NCBI RefSeq assembly: GCF_019565455.1 | Contig: NZ_CP067377.1 | Location: forward strand, 2,486,001-2,550,000 | DNA from: Flavobacterium oreochromis | GTDB lineage: Bacteria > Bacteroidota > Bacteroidia > Flavobacteriales > Flavobacteriaceae | Direction of reading: 5' to 3' | DNA length: 64,000 nucleotides | In this document: positions 38,025 through 48,575 of the stretch, in pieces | Layout: every line of letters starts with the position of its first letter | Position numbering within the stretch: position 1 is the stretch's first letter | Notes under the pieces: generated by a model | The model's database searches: none | What the model was told of the DNA's origin: nothing | The model's input: only the letters and a program-made list of their open reading frames with translations | Position numbers and translations under genes: made by a program

Positions 38025-38639
38025 ATGAAAAAAGGAGTTTTATTATTAATGTCTATGCTTGTGTTTTCATGTAAAAATCAAGAAGAGACTTTAAAAAATG
38101 ATGATTCAAGTAGAGAAGCTAAAGGCTTGCAAGAAATCGTTATTGAAAAGAATTTAGAAGGGCAAACCATTTATCAATATCAAGTAATAGATGTAAATGG
38201 AAAGATTTTTGATTTTTCAAAACTAAGAGGGAAAAAGATAATGATTGTTAATACTGCTACTGATTGTGGATTTACAGATCAATTAGAGTTGTTACAGCAA
38301 ATGTATGTTAAATATAAAAGGAAGGGACTAGAAATAGTTGCGTTCCCCTCTAATGATTTTGGAGATTCAGAGCCTTTAGAAAATTCAGAGATTAATGCCT
38401 TTTGTAAAAAGAAATATGGCGTTACTTTTCCCATAATGGCAAAGGTTAGTTTGAAAGGAAGTAATAAGAATCCTGTGTATCAGTTTTTAATGAACAAAAA
38501 TAAAAATGGATTAAAGGATAATGTTCTTCACTGGAATTTTCAAAAATATTTGATTAATGAAAGTGGACATGTAGACCAAGTTTTAGGACCTCATATAACA
38601 CCTGATAGTCCAGCCGTTTTAGAATGGATTAAATCATAA
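38025..38639 (+). CDS. Glutathione peroxidase-family lipoprotein
   Basis: A 204-residue paralogue of the preceding peroxidase. A lipobox (LVFSC, Cys16) predicts a membrane-anchored lipoprotein with a ~45-residue linker. Catalytic segments: VNTATDCGFTDQ, FPSNDFG and WNFQKYLIN. The usual conserved Gln/Leu around the peroxidatic Cys are altered (CGFTDQLELL), so activity may differ. It probably protects the cell envelope from peroxides. Confidence 0.9.
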   Translation: MKKGVLLLMSMLVFSCKNQEETLKNDDSSREAKGLQEIVIEKNLEGQTIYQYQVIDVNGKIFDFSKLRGKKIMIVNTATDCGFTDQLELLQQMYVKYKRKGLEIVAFPSNDFGDSEPLENSEINAFCKKKYGVTFPIMAKVSLKGSNKNPVYQFLMNKNKNGLKDNVLHWNFQKYLINESGHVDQVLGPHITPDSPAVLEWIKS

Positions 38640-38673
38640 AATAAATGCGCTAATTAATTAGCGCATTTATTTT
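38638..38673. terminator. Bidirectional terminator
   Basis: AAATAAATGCGCTAA and its exact inverse form a 15-bp stem, with A/T tracts on both sides, between the convergent peroxidase and serine hydrolase genes. Confidence 0.88.
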
Positions 38674-39725
38674 TATCCATAATTCATTATCAAAATCGGA
38701 TAGCGCAGTATTAGAATTACTGGATTCTCCCATTCTTATAACTACCATTTTCTTACTAGGAATTATATATATTCTTTGATCAGCAGCACCCATAGCAACA
38801 TACATATCTAAAGGACCATTTGGTATTAAGTAACCGTTAAATACTGTTTGTGAATTGTGAATCATAAATGATTTTTTTCCATTTAGCCACCAAAAATAAC
38901 CATAGGCTTGATTTATATTTTGTGAAGAAGAAATACTTTCATTAAAAAATAAATCATTTATAATTTGTTCATTTTTCCATTTTCCCTTATTAAGAGCTAA
39001 TAAACCAAAGCGCGCCATACTCCTAGTTGAACTATAATATATTCTATATATAGTACCATGATACCAGGAACCATCCATGCCAATTTTATTTTTTAATTTT
39101 AAATTAAAATAGTTATCAAAAGTTAAATTGCTAGCATTTGCTATTACGTCCATTTGTTTTTGAAAAATATTATGATAAGCCCATCGTGTACCTGCATCTG
39201 CTTTGTAAATAAGATTTGCAGGATCAGTCATTTCTCCTTGCTGATCATCTATGCCAGAAGTCATACTTAAAAGATGTTTACAACTTATTAGATTTTCTTT
39301 TTCAGCAGGAGTATTAGTCCATCCTGTTCCTAAGTATTTAGAAACTTTATCATTTATGTTTAATAAGCCTTCTTGTTGTGCTATTCCTGTTAGGACTGAA
39401 GTTAGTGTTTTTCCAGCGCTATTCCATTGCCATATCTGATTAGCAGAATGGCCATTAAAATATTCTTCTACTACAATACGACCATTTACTAAGATGATAA
39501 ATGATTTAGTATTTTTATCTTTTAAATATGTTTTTAAAGATTCTAAAGCTCCTATATTCCAGTTAAGACTATTGATACTTTTCGTTTCCCAAATAGTTGA
39601 TGAAGTAGGAGGAAAGTACATCTCTTCTTGGAGAATGGGGGAGTAGTGTTTTTTTCAGATGTACAGCTAATGATTCCTGAACTCGTTAATAAAAAGAACA
39701 TAAAAATTTTAGAGACCTTTTTCAT
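38650..39725 (-). CDS. Beta-lactamase-family serine hydrolase lipoprotein, frame disrupted
   Basis: Reconstructed length about 358 residues from the ATG at 39725, which gives a lipoprotein signal (SSGIISC). The class-C beta-lactamase/esterase fold has the SxxK nucleophile in WNSAGKTLTS and a YHN segment as the Tyr-x-Asn motif. The frame breaks in G5 39637-39641 within the linker after the lipobox. Such enzymes hydrolyse esters or peptides; resistance activity should not be assumed. The C-terminal codons fall within the shared terminator hairpin. Confidence 0.85.
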
Positions 39726-39782
39726 CGGGATCTTTAATTTAGATTAAAAATGGTATAAATTCATAATATAAAAATAAGATTT

Positions 39783-40427
39783 TTATATTAATTTATTAAT
39801 TTCATCTATAGTAGAATCTTTATGATTGTAATACACGTTAAAATGGAATTCATTTAATTTTTTGAGTAAGGCAAGTAAATCTAATTTTTCATTATCCTTC
39901 AGTCGTGCTGAAAGTACTCTTGAAATTCGGGTCACTCCTTCTACAGATTCATCAAAATAATTTTTCCCCTTTTTGAGTAATTCGCAATCTAGTAATACGT
40001 TTATCATGATCATCTGGAAATTCTTCTAGCAAATCATTCTTTACTAAACGCTTAATTATTTCAATTCCAGTTTGCTTTTCGTGAGCATTTCTTTCAATTA
40101 ACTGCATTTTTGTCAACGAGCTCTCATCAATAATTCGATATAAATAAGTAAATTCTTCATTTGCTAATTGAGGGAAATCTTTAAGACCTCTTCGAATCAT
40201 TTGTTTTGAAAAACGACCTAATAAGATTACTTGTTTTGCTATTTCATTTTCAATATCAAAAACCGTTTTATTTTCTTTTTAAATAAAGCGGTAGGGTTAG
40301 TGTTTTGATATGCTTTTTCGTTCATCCATAACCGAAAATCATCGATAGTTACAGTAGATTTTACTGGTACTTCCTCTTCAAACTCTTTAACTTTGAGTAA
40401 TAATTGTATAAAAAAATCAGTATTCAT
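39783..40427 (-). CDS. MarR-family transcriptional regulator, frame disrupted
   Basis: Reconstructed length about 214 residues. The winged-helix part is EFTYLYRIIDESSLTKMQLIE...IIKRLVKNDLLEEFPDDHDKRITRLRITQKG, with the typical D-x-R wing. Breaks occur at T5 40276-40280 (one base missing) and the C4/T5 stretch 39961-39969 (one base extra is the simplest fix, giving QKGKNYF). The N-terminal ~55 residues are an extension beyond common MarR proteins. It is the last gene of a minus-strand group divergent from the carotenoid genes, so it may control them through the palindrome at 43078. Confidence 0.82.
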
Positions 40428-40433
40428 TTTAGG

Positions 40434-41132
40434 TTACAATTTTAAATTGCTCATTCCTCCATCTATCCCTATAATTTGTCCTGTTATCCAAGCAGCAGAA
40501 TCAGAGAGCAAAAATACAATCATTTTTGCAATATCATTAGGATCGCCTATATTCTGTAACGGATGTCGTTTAGCCGCAGCTTCAATTTTTTCGGGAGTTG
40601 CTAAAAAAGATGCCGAAAGTTTAGTCGATGTCAAAGAAGGGGCTATAGCGTTGATGCGTATTTTATGCTGAGCAAATTCGGCAGCTAAACTTCTAACTAA
40701 ACCTTCGACTGCACTCTTACTGGTCGCAATCGATGTATGAAAAGGCATGCCCACTTTTGCCGCCACACTGCTAAAAAGGAGTATACTTGATGAACTTGAT
40801 TTCTTTAAATTAGGTAATAATTTTTGGATAACTTTTATTGCTCCTAGTACATTAATTTCGAAATCATTCCGAAAATCTTCTTCAGAAAATCTGTGAAAAG
40901 GTTTCAAATTAATACTTCCAGGTGCGTATACAAGTCCGTCTATACAATCTGGGAATTCTATTTCCTCTAAATCATCTGTTAAAATATTTTTTTCATAAAA
41001 TTGGATATCCAAATTATCTAATTCTGTAGTATATGTTTTTGAAATTCCTAATACATTGTGAGATTGATGTATTGCTTTCGTAGTTGCAAGTCCTATCCCG
41101 TTGCCACAACCTATAATGACAATATTTTTCAT
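40434..41132 (-). CDS. Short-chain dehydrogenase/reductase-like protein lacking the active-site Tyr
   Basis: A 232-residue SDR-fold protein with a cofactor motif IIGCGNGIG (5-13), NVLGAIKVIQ and SSVAAK catalytic Ser. At the position of the catalytic YxxxK the sequence reads SIATSK, so Tyr is replaced by Ile while Lys remains. The C-terminal TGQIIGIDGGMS is typical. It may be a divergent reductase or a non-catalytic binding protein. The ATGA overlap with the upstream DUF2805 gene and position beside the carotenoid cluster suggest coregulation with it. Confidence 0.85.
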   Translation of the reverse strand: MKNIVIIGCGNGIGLATTKAIHQSHNVLGISKTYTTELDNLDIQFYEKNILTDDLEEIEFPDCIDGLVYAPGSINLKPFHRFSEEDFRNDFEINVLGAIKVIQKLLPNLKKSSSSSILLFSSVAAKVGMPFHTSIATSKSAVEGLVRSLAAEFAQHKIRINAIAPSLTSTKLSASFLATPEKIEAAAKRHPLQNIGDPNDIAKMIVFLLSDSAAWITGQIIGIDGGMSNLKL

Positions 41133-41407
41133 CTTTTTGCTATTTTATTTAGGCTTATGTTTTTTTGCCTCGAACATTTAAAACGTTTTATTTCGGGGTT
41201 TCTTTTACATAAATGTTTATTACTAATTCCTGAATTCACTCTTTTTCTCCAGCGTTTAAAAGAGCTTCTTTTGAGTTCTTTTCTCATAAGTGATATTACT
41301 TCTGATTCTGTAATACTAAACTGGTATTTTATAGCTTCAAATGGAGTACGATCTTCCCACGCCATTTCTATTATTCGATCTAATGAATAAACTTCAAGGT
41401 CTTTCAT
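41129..41407 (-). CDS. DUF2805/TIGR03643 family protein
   Basis: A 92-residue basic protein with the family pattern DRIIEMAWEDRTPFEAIKYQF followed by ESEVISLMRKELKRSSFKRWRKRV. The function is unknown; the helix-turn-helix-like N-terminal half and basic tail suggest nucleic acid binding, which is inference. It is encoded between the DUF2867 and SDR genes in one transcript, as in other flavobacterial photolyase/carotenoid neighbourhoods. Confidence 0.82.
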   Translation of the reverse strand: MKDLEVYSLDRIIEMAWEDRTPFEAIKYQFSITESEVISLMRKELKRSSFKRWRKRVNSGISNKHLCKRNPEIKRFKCSRQKNISLNKIAKR

Positions 41408-41421
41408 AATTTAGCATTTCA

Positions 41422-42843
41422 TTAATTTTTTTTAACCAAATTGTTGATCATTCCATTAAAAACAAAAACATGAAACGGAGAAACTAAATACCAATAAATT
41501 CTTCCCAAAACACCTTTAGGTCTAAAAACCGCTCGTTGATAAAGTTTGTTTTTTTTTAATAGAAAATTCTAGCCAAGCCTCTCCAGGTAACTTCATTTCG
41601 GCAAAAAGCAATAATCTTTTTTCTTTTTATCAGCCAAGATAACCCTCCAAAAATCTAAAGAATCACCTGCTTCAATATAAGTCTGGTGTGTTCTTCCTCT
41701 TCGTAATCCTACTCCACCGAAAATTTTATCTATATGCCCACGTAATTCCCACATCCAGTTACATGCATACCAACCATTTTTTCCTCCTATGGACCAAATT
41801 TTTTGTAATGTTAATTTTTCATCTGTTATATTTCTAACTCGTAAATCTTTAAAACATCCGTAGGATGGAACTTGTATATAATCTTGCAACTGATTTTTAA
41901 AAAAACCACTACTCATTGCATCTTTCCAACTAGAAACTACAGCATTTTGCTCAATTTGCTGGAAAGCTAACGTAACTGCTTTTTTATATGGAATGGGATT
42001 TACCCCTAGAAGTTCGTTTATAATACTTGGTTTTCCTATAACTTCTACTTTTAAACTATCGACTAAAGCCTTTGCTAAATGAAAAGATATAGAAGTTACA
42101 AAATACAACCAATAAGAAGATAATTTTGGTGTTAACACTGGTAGCGTAAGTATGTAACGTTTTAATCCTCTAACTTCTCCAAATTTTAATAGCATTTCTT
42201 TATAGGTTAATACCTCTGGACCAAAAATATCAAAGGATTTATTATATGTTTCTTTAACGAAAATAGCTTTTGAAAGATACGCTAGAACATCTCTAATGGC
42301 AATAGATTGTGTTTTCGTATTTAACCACTTAGGTGTAATCATAAAAGGAAGTTTTTCTACAATATCCCTTATAATTTCAAAAGATGCACTTCCGCTACCC
42401 ACAATTATTCCTGCTCTAAAAGTAGTAAGAGCATACTTAGCTGATTCCAAAGTTTTTTCTACACAAAAGCGGGATTGCAAATGTTTTGAGAGTGTATTAT
42501 TATTCACTATGCCACTTAAGTAAATAACTTGCTGGCAATTTGTTTTTTCAATTATTTTTTTAAAGTTTTCGGCACATCGTTTTTCCATAGCTTCAAAATC
42601 ACCTCCTGACGCCGACATAGAGTGTATTAAATAATAAGAAACATCAATATCTTCTGGCAACACAACTGATTCTATATTCAAAAAATCGACTTTTATAAAA
42701 GATATATTAGGATGATTTTCAAAAGTAGCAGGTGTACGACTTATATCTCGTACACAACATATTAATTGATGGTTTCTTTCTAGCAATAACGGAATTAATC
42801 GTTGTGCTATATATCCTGTGGTTCCTGTGATAAGTATTTTCAT
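41422..42843 (-). CDS. NAD(P)-binding epimerase-like protein with DUF2867 domain, frame disrupted
   Basis: Reconstructed length about 473 residues. The N-terminal Rossmann domain (ILITGTTGYIAQRLIPLLL) resembles atypical SDRs; the C-terminal ~140 residues are a DUF2867-type domain (SIGGKNGWYACNWMWELRG, VGLRRGR, DSLDFWRV). After two breaks, T6 41617-41622 and T9 41549-41557 (one base extra), the protein ends in VLGRIYWYLVSPFHVFVFNG. Family members are linked with photolyase and carotenoid genes in Bacteroidota, but the reaction is unknown. It is the first gene of the minus-strand group. Confidence 0.85.
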
Positions 42844-43077
42844 AGATTGGGGATTTAAAATTTTGGATTAAATAAAGATCTCTAATTGGCTAAATCAATT
42901 CTTATTTTACAATCAAATTGCCACTTTACCCATTAGTATTATTCATCATTTTTTTATTTTATGTAACATTAATATTTACAAATTTTAATTGGCGTTTATT
43001 TATAACAAGCTGTTTTACATTGAAATAAAAATAAATCTCATATCAAAATTAGTAAAATATTTTTCTTTTTACAAAAA

Positions 43078-43099
43078 ATTAGTATAAATTTGTACTAAT
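43078..43099 (+). promoter_or_regulatory. crtI promoter overlapped by a palindromic operator
   Basis: ATTAGTA and TACTAAT are perfect 7-bp inverted arms around TAAATTTG (43085-43092), which itself matches the Bacteroidota -7 element TAnnTTTG. A regulator bound to the arms would block the promoter. A further half-site (ATTAGTA) is found at 43049. The 269-base region between the divergent genes holds no other gene. The MarR protein at 39.8 kb is a natural candidate to bind here. Confidence 0.6.
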
Positions 43100-43112
43100 C
43101 AATTTTCAAGGA

Positions 43113-44603
43113 ATGAAAAAAGTAGTTATCATAGGTTCTGGTTTTTCTTCGTTAACTGCGGCTTGTTACATGGCAAAAGCAGGATATTCTGTAGTAGTGG
43201 TAGAAAAAAATGAGCAATTAGGAGGTAGAGCATCAATGATAGAAATTGAAGGATTCAAATTTGATATGGGACCTAGCTGGTACTGGATGCCCGATGTTTT
43301 TGAACGATTTTTTACAGATTTTGGTAAAAATGTTTCTGATTATTATGAACTAGAAAAACTTTCTCCTGCCTACCGAGTATTTTTTGGGGAAAATGATTTT
43401 ATTGATATTGAGGATGATCCAGAAAAAATCATAGCCACCTTTGAACGCATAGAAAGAGGTAGTGGAAAATTATTAGAGGCTTTTATTAAAGAAGCACAAG
43501 ATAATTATAAAATTGCTATACATGATCTAGTATATAATCCAGGAAAATCAGTAACTGAGTTAGTTTCTATAGAAACAGCAAAAAGATTACATCTATTTGT
43601 AACCACGATTGCTCAACAAATTAGAAATAAAATTAAAAATCCGAAACTTAGAAGTATTCTAGAATTTCCTGTGTTATTTTTAGGTGCAAAACCTAGCAAA
43701 ACGCCAGCTTTTTACAACTTTATGAATTATGCTGATTTTGGATTAGGTACTTGGTATCCAAAAGGTGGTTTTAATGCCGTAGCTAGAGGTATGGTTACAT
43801 TAGCCAAGGAATTAGGTGTGGAATTCTATGTTAATGAAGAAGTAATAGAAATTGAAAAGAATAGAAACCTAGTTACTAGTATAACTACATCTAATCGAAT
43901 TTTTAAGGGTGATATTTTTATTTCTGGTGCTGATTATGCGCATACAGAAAAATTACTAGGTGAAAAGAGGAATTATTCTGAAAAGTATTGGCAAAATAAA
44001 ACTTTTGCTCCAAGTTCATTTTTATATTATGTAGCATTTAATAGAAAAGTTAGCCATTTAATACATCATAATTTATTTTTTGATACTGATTTTGAACAGC
44101 ATGCTAAAGAGATTTATGACACCTATGAATACCCAAAAAAACCCTTATTCTATGCAAATTTTTCGAGTATAACTGATGAAACACTAGCTCCTGAAGGAAA
44201 AGAAATAGGTTTTTTCTTGATTCCTGTTGCTGTGGATTTGAAAGATAATCCTATAATACACGAACAATACTTTGAAATAATATTAGAGAGAATAAAAAAA
44301 TGTACAGGGGAAAATCTCAAAGATGCTGTACTGTTTAAAAAATCATTTGGTGTTAATGATTTTAAAGAACGTTATTATTCTTGCCGAGGTAACGCTTATG
44401 GACTTGCGAATACTTTACTGCAAACGTCTATTTTACGCCCGCAAATTGATAATAAAAAGTTGAAAAACTTTTTTTACACCGGACAACTTACTGTTCCAGG
44501 ACCGGGTGTTCCACCTGCTTTGATTTCTGGTAAGGTAGTAGCTGATTATATTTTAGGAAAAACAAAGAAAACAATAAACCTAGAAACTTTACATTATGAA
44601 TAA
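43113..44603 (+). CDS. crtI: Phytoene desaturase
   Basis: A 496-residue flavoprotein with the dinucleotide-binding motif IIGSGFSSLTAACYMAKAG (5-23) and LGGRAS, and the C-terminal FFYTGQLTVPGPGVPPALISG carotenoid-desaturase signature. It converts phytoene to lycopene in the first committed colour-forming steps. It leads the crtI-crtB-crtZ-crtY operon; its stop overlaps the crtB start. Confidence 0.95.
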   Translation: MKKVVIIGSGFSSLTAACYMAKAGYSVVVVEKNEQLGGRASMIEIEGFKFDMGPSWYWMPDVFERFFTDFGKNVSDYYELEKLSPAYRVFFGENDFIDIEDDPEKIIATFERIERGSGKLLEAFIKEAQDNYKIAIHDLVYNPGKSVTELVSIETAKRLHLFVTTIAQQIRNKIKNPKLRSILEFPVLFLGAKPSKTPAFYNFMNYADFGLGTWYPKGGFNAVARGMVTLAKELGVEFYVNEEVIEIEKNRNLVTSITTSNRIFKGDIFISGADYAHTEKLLGEKRNYSEKYWQNKTFAPSSFLYYVAFNRKVSHLIHHNLFFDTDFEQHAKEIYDTYEYPKKPLFYANFSSITDETLAPEGKEIGFFLIPVAVDLKDNPIIHEQYFEIILERIKKCTGENLKDAVLFKKSFGVNDFKERYYSCRGNAYGLANTLLQTSILRPQIDNKKLKNFFYTGQLTVPGPGVPPALISGKVVADYILGKTKKTINLETLHYE

Positions 44604-45444
44604 CGAACAACTTTTTGACCATATCTCTGGACTTACTTCCAAAATGGTAACGCAAAAGTATAGTACTTCTTTTTCTTGGGCTTCGAAACTGTTTAAACCA
44701 GAGATAAGACAGCATATTTATAATATTTATGGATTTGTACGCTTTGCCGATGAAATTGTAGATACGTTTCATCAATATGACAAAACGAAATTGATGAATA
44801 TGTTTGAAAATGAATATCGTTCTTCTGTAGAAAATGGAATTTCATTGAATCCTGTAATCAATTCTTTTTGTAAAACCCAAAGAGAAAAAAAAATTCCTCA
44901 ACATTTAGTCGATGCATTTTTGCATTCTATGAAAATGGATTTAGGGGAAATTAAAAACCTTAACGACGAAAAATACAATGAATATATTTACGGTAGCGCT
45001 GAGGTCGTAGGTTTAATGTGTCTTAAAGTCTTCTTAAATGGTGATGTTAATGAATATGAGCGTTTAAAACCTTATGCGCAGAGTTTAGGAGCAGCTTTTC
45101 AAAAAATTAATTTCTTGAGAGATATTAGCGCTGACTTTAATGATCTGGGCAGGACATACTTTCCACAAGTAAATTTTAAACATTTTACTAAGTCGGACAA
45201 ATTAGCTATAGAGGAGGATATTGCTTATGATTTTGCTAATGCCTTGATTGGTATAAAATTATTACCTATTTCTTCTAGACTTGCTGTTTTTATGGCTTAT
45301 AAATATTATTACAACTTATTTCGCAAAATTAAACAATGTGATGCAGAAGTATTAATCACTCAAAGAATTAGGGTTTCAAATTTAAGAAAAGCCTATCTTT
45401 TTGGTGAGATGATGTTATTTAAAAACCTAAATCTAATACGATAA
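44596..45444 (+). CDS. crtB: Phytoene synthase
   Basis: A 282-residue squalene/phytoene synthase. The aspartate-rich motifs are FVRFADEIVD (about 48-57) and FLRDISADFNDLGR (about 173-186), both needed to bind diphosphates through Mg2+. It joins two geranylgeranyl diphosphates into phytoene. It overlaps crtI by 8 bases and is followed after 9 bases by crtZ. Confidence 0.95.
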   Translation: MNNEQLFDHISGLTSKMVTQKYSTSFSWASKLFKPEIRQHIYNIYGFVRFADEIVDTFHQYDKTKLMNMFENEYRSSVENGISLNPVINSFCKTQREKKIPQHLVDAFLHSMKMDLGEIKNLNDEKYNEYIYGSAEVVGLMCLKVFLNGDVNEYERLKPYAQSLGAAFQKINFLRDISADFNDLGRTYFPQVNFKHFTKSDKLAIEEDIAYDFANALIGIKLLPISSRLAVFMAYKYYYNLFRKIKQCDAEVLITQRIRVSNLRKAYLFGEMMLFKNLNLIR

Positions 45445-45453
45445 AAGGAACTT

Positions 45454-45926
45454 ATGGAAACAGTTCAGTACCTAGTAATTACTTTGCTTGTATTTATAAC
45501 AATGGAGGCAATCACTTGGCTTACACATAAATACATTATGCACGGATTAGGGTGGTATTTTCACGAAGATCATCATCAACCTGGTTACCCTAATGTTTTT
45601 GAAAAAAATGATTTCTTTTTGCAGTATTTGCTACCCCTAGTATATTGCTATTCCTTTTTGGGGCAAAAGATGGAATAAATTGGATGTTTTTTATTGGATT
45701 AGGCATATTTTTTTATGGATTAGCTTATTTTTTAATACATGATGTACTTATTCATAGGCGTTTTAACTGGTTTGAAAACACAAACAATTGGTATTTACGA
45801 GCGTTAAGAAAAGCACATAAAATGCATCATAAACATTTAGGGAAAGAAGATGGAGAGTGCTTTGGGATGTTATTTGTTCCTTTTAAGTACTTCAAAGAAT
45901 CAAGAAAATCATTACATAAGAATTAA
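45454..45926 (+). CDS. crtZ: Beta-carotene hydroxylase, frame disrupted
   Basis: Reconstructed length 157 residues. The di-iron histidine clusters are all present: HKYIMH, HEDHH, HDVLIHRR and HKMHHKH. One base is missing in T5 45616-45620; adding it gives FFFAVFATPSILLFLFGAKDG, a normal membrane helix. It hydroxylates beta-carotene to zeaxanthin. The gene overlaps no other if the downstream cyclase begins at the TTG at 45931. Confidence 0.92.
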
Positions 45927-45930
45927 TGTT

Positions 45931-46650
45931 TTGGAAAAATATTATTACTTACTACTAAATATTGGTAGTTTTTTATTTCCTTTTCTTTTTAGTTTTGAAA
46001 AGAAATGGATGCGTTTTATCAGGTTTTGGAAGCCTTATTTAACTAGTATACTGGTGATAGGTATAATTTTTATAATTTGGGATATCTATTTTGCTTATAA
46101 AAATGTTTGGGGATTTAATGACAGGTATTTGATAGGTTTGCGCTGGTGGAAATTACCCTTAGAAGAATGGTTTTTTTTTCTATTAATTCCGTATGCTAGC
46201 AATTTTATACATTATTCGGTTTGTTATTTTTTTCCAGATATAAAATTAAAAAGTAAAACGGCTCAATTGATTAGCTTACTATTTTTAGGATTTAGTTTTT
46301 TAGTATTTGTTTTAAACTTAGACAAAATATATACAGCTACTAGTTTTGGACTTTTTGCTTTTTTAATGGCTTTACAAAGTATATATCAATGGGAATATGC
46401 ACGTCAATTTTACATAAGTTTTATTCTTATATATATACCTTTTTTTTTAGTAAATTCAACACTTACTGGCATGTTTACTACTCACCCAATTGTTTTTTAT
46501 GACAATAACGAAAATTTAGGGATTAGAATAGGTACTATGCCTATAGAGGATAGTTTTTACTGCTTTACAATGCTTTATGGAAGCGTTATTTTATTTGAAG
46601 TTTTAAAAAGAAAATGGAACTACACGACTCAACTATCATATAAAAATTAA
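45931..46650 (+). CDS. crtY: Lycopene cyclase (fused CrtYcd type)
   Basis: A 239-residue membrane protein from a TTG start at 45931 (EKYYYLLLNIGSF), 4 bases after the crtZ stop; earlier in-frame codons lie inside crtZ. Two copies of the lycopene-cyclase domain pattern are seen: LPLEEWFFF (first half) and MPIEDSFYCF (second half), each with about three helices. It converts lycopene to beta-carotene. The TTG start may limit its expression relative to crtI and crtB. Confidence 0.85.
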   Translation: MEKYYYLLLNIGSFLFPFLFSFEKKWMRFIRFWKPYLTSILVIGIIFIIWDIYFAYKNVWGFNDRYLIGLRWWKLPLEEWFFFLLIPYASNFIHYSVCYFFPDIKLKSKTAQLISLLFLGFSFLVFVLNLDKIYTATSFGLFAFLMALQSIYQWEYARQFYISFILIYIPFFLVNSTLTGMFTTHPIVFYDNNENLGIRIGTMPIEDSFYCFTMLYGSVILFEVLKRKWNYTTQLSYKN

Positions 46651-46654
46651 GGAA

Positions 46655-47137
46655 ATGGACATTAATATAAAAAAACAATCTGGCATATATACCTTAACAT
46701 CTAAGCAAATTTTGCCTATTAGTTTAGAAGAAGCTTGGTGTTTTTTTACTTTGCCAAAAAATCTGGATAAAATTACTCCTAAGGAAATGCAATTTTCTAT
46801 CACTAATAATCCAGGAGAAACAACCTATGCTGGACAAATCATTACATATAAAATTGGTATTTTTCCGCTTTTTAAAAATAATTGGATAACGGAAATTACT
46901 CATTTACATTACCAAAAATTTTTTGTAGATGAGCAGCGTTTTGGGCCTTACGCAATGTGGCATCATGAACATCATTTTGAAAGTACTATCGAAGGTCATG
47001 TTTTAATGACAGACATTGTAAATTTCAAATTACCAATGGGTATGTTAGGCGATTTATTAACAGGCTTTTGGGTAGGCAAGAAAGTCCGTTTTATTTTTGA
47101 AAGCCGATACCTTATTTTAAAAAAATTATTTGAATAG
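46655..47137 (+). CDS. SRPBCC-fold ligand-binding protein
   Basis: A 160-residue START/Bet-v1-like domain (ISLEEAWCFFTLPKNLDKITPKEM at the N-terminus is typical of this SRPBCC group, with MGMLGDLLTGFWVGKKVRFIFESR at the end). It has no signal peptide. Members near photolyase and carotenoid genes are common; a hydrophobic ligand such as a carotenoid is possible. It starts 4 bases after crtY and 14 bases before the photolyase gene. Confidence 0.82.
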   Translation: MDINIKKQSGIYTLTSKQILPISLEEAWCFFTLPKNLDKITPKEMQFSITNNPGETTYAGQIITYKIGIFPLFKNNWITEITHLHYQKFFVDEQRFGPYAMWHHEHHFESTIEGHVLMTDIVNFKLPMGMLGDLLTGFWVGKKVRFIFESRYLILKKLFE

Positions 47138-47151
47138 AAAATAATAAAAAG

Positions 47152-48451
47152 ATGACGATTTTTTGGTTCAGAAGAGATTTACGATTAGAAGATAATGCGG
47201 GTTTGTATTTTGCTTTACATGAAAATGAAAGTGTATTACCTATTTTTATTTTTGATACTACAATATTAAATCAGTTAGAAAAAAATGATGCTCGTGTTAC
47301 ATTTATTCATCAGCAACTTGAACATATTCAAAACCAACTCCAACATACTGGTAAATCGTTAGCGATATTTTATGGTAATCCTCTAGAAGTTTTTAGAAAA
47401 TTATTATCAGAAAATAAAATTGAAAATGTTTATACCAATCAAGATTATGAACCCTCTGCAAGAAAACGAGATAAAACGATAAATGAATTATTAACATCAA
47501 ATCAAATAGCTTTTAAAACATGCAAAGACCAAGTTATTTTTGAAAAAAAGAGGTAATAAAAGAGGACCAAACACCTTATGTAGTCTATACTCCGTATGCC
47601 AGAAAATGGAAAGAAAAACTGAATAACACCACTATACCTCATTATCCTTCGGAAAAACTTTTAGGTAGAATTATTGTTCATAACTATTCTTTTTAGGTTT
47701 GAAAGACATTGGTTTTAAAGCTACATCGATTTCATTACCAAAATATACTATTTCAGAAAAATTAATAGCTAATTATGAAGCCACGAGAAATTTCCCTAGC
47801 CTATCAGGTACCTCTTTAGTTGGTATTCATCTACGTTTTGGAACCATTAGTATTCGGAAATTAGTAAAATATGCTCGAAATTTCACCAACCCTACCTATT
47901 TGAACGAACTGATTTGGAGAGAATTTTTTATGCAAATTTTATGGCATTTTCCACACACTATCAATAAAAGTTTTAAAGAAAAATATGACTCTATACAATG
48001 GGAAAATAATGAGGATTTTTTTCTAAAATGGTGTGAAGGAAAAACCGGATATCCCTTTGTAGATGCTGGTATGCGTGAACTTAATGCAACAGGACACATG
48101 CACAATCGTGTACGCATGATAGTTGCCAGTTTTTTGTGTAAACACTTATTAATTGATTGGCGCTGGGGCGAAGCTTATTTTGCTACAAAGTTGTTAGATT
48201 ACGAGCAGGCAAGTAATGTGGGAAATTGGCAATGGGCAGCAGGCAGTGGTGTAGATGCTGCTCCTTATTTTAGAATATTTAATCCAACGGAGCAAATCAA
48301 AAAATTTGATAACGATTTTAAATACATCAAAAAATGGATTCCTGAACTTGATAGTTTTCATTATCCCAAACCCATAGTAGATCATAAAAATGCACGTGAA
48401 AAATGTTTACTAACATATAAAAAGGCATTAGAGGGGAATGGACTTATTTAG
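47152..48451 (+). CDS. phrB: Cryptochrome/deoxyribodipyrimidine photolyase, frame disrupted
   Basis: Reconstructed length about 433 residues. The N-terminal Rossmann part begins IFWFRRDLRLEDN; the FAD-binding region has LNELIWREFFMQI, GMRELNATGHMHNRVRM and DWRWGEAYFATKLLDYE...NVGNWQWAAGSG, the last containing the electron-transfer Trp. Breaks are at A7 47543-47549 and T5 47690-47694. The family uses blue light to split cyclobutane pyrimidine dimers. It ends the plus-strand light-response operon. Confidence 0.92.
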
Positions 48452-48575
48452 TCGCTAGATTGCTAAAAAATGATATTTATAAAAAATAAGTTTTTTCTTA
48501 TAAAAAAATATTTAAAAATAATTTTGTTATATCATTATACTTCTTATTTTAGTCCATATTTTAATACAAATATAG

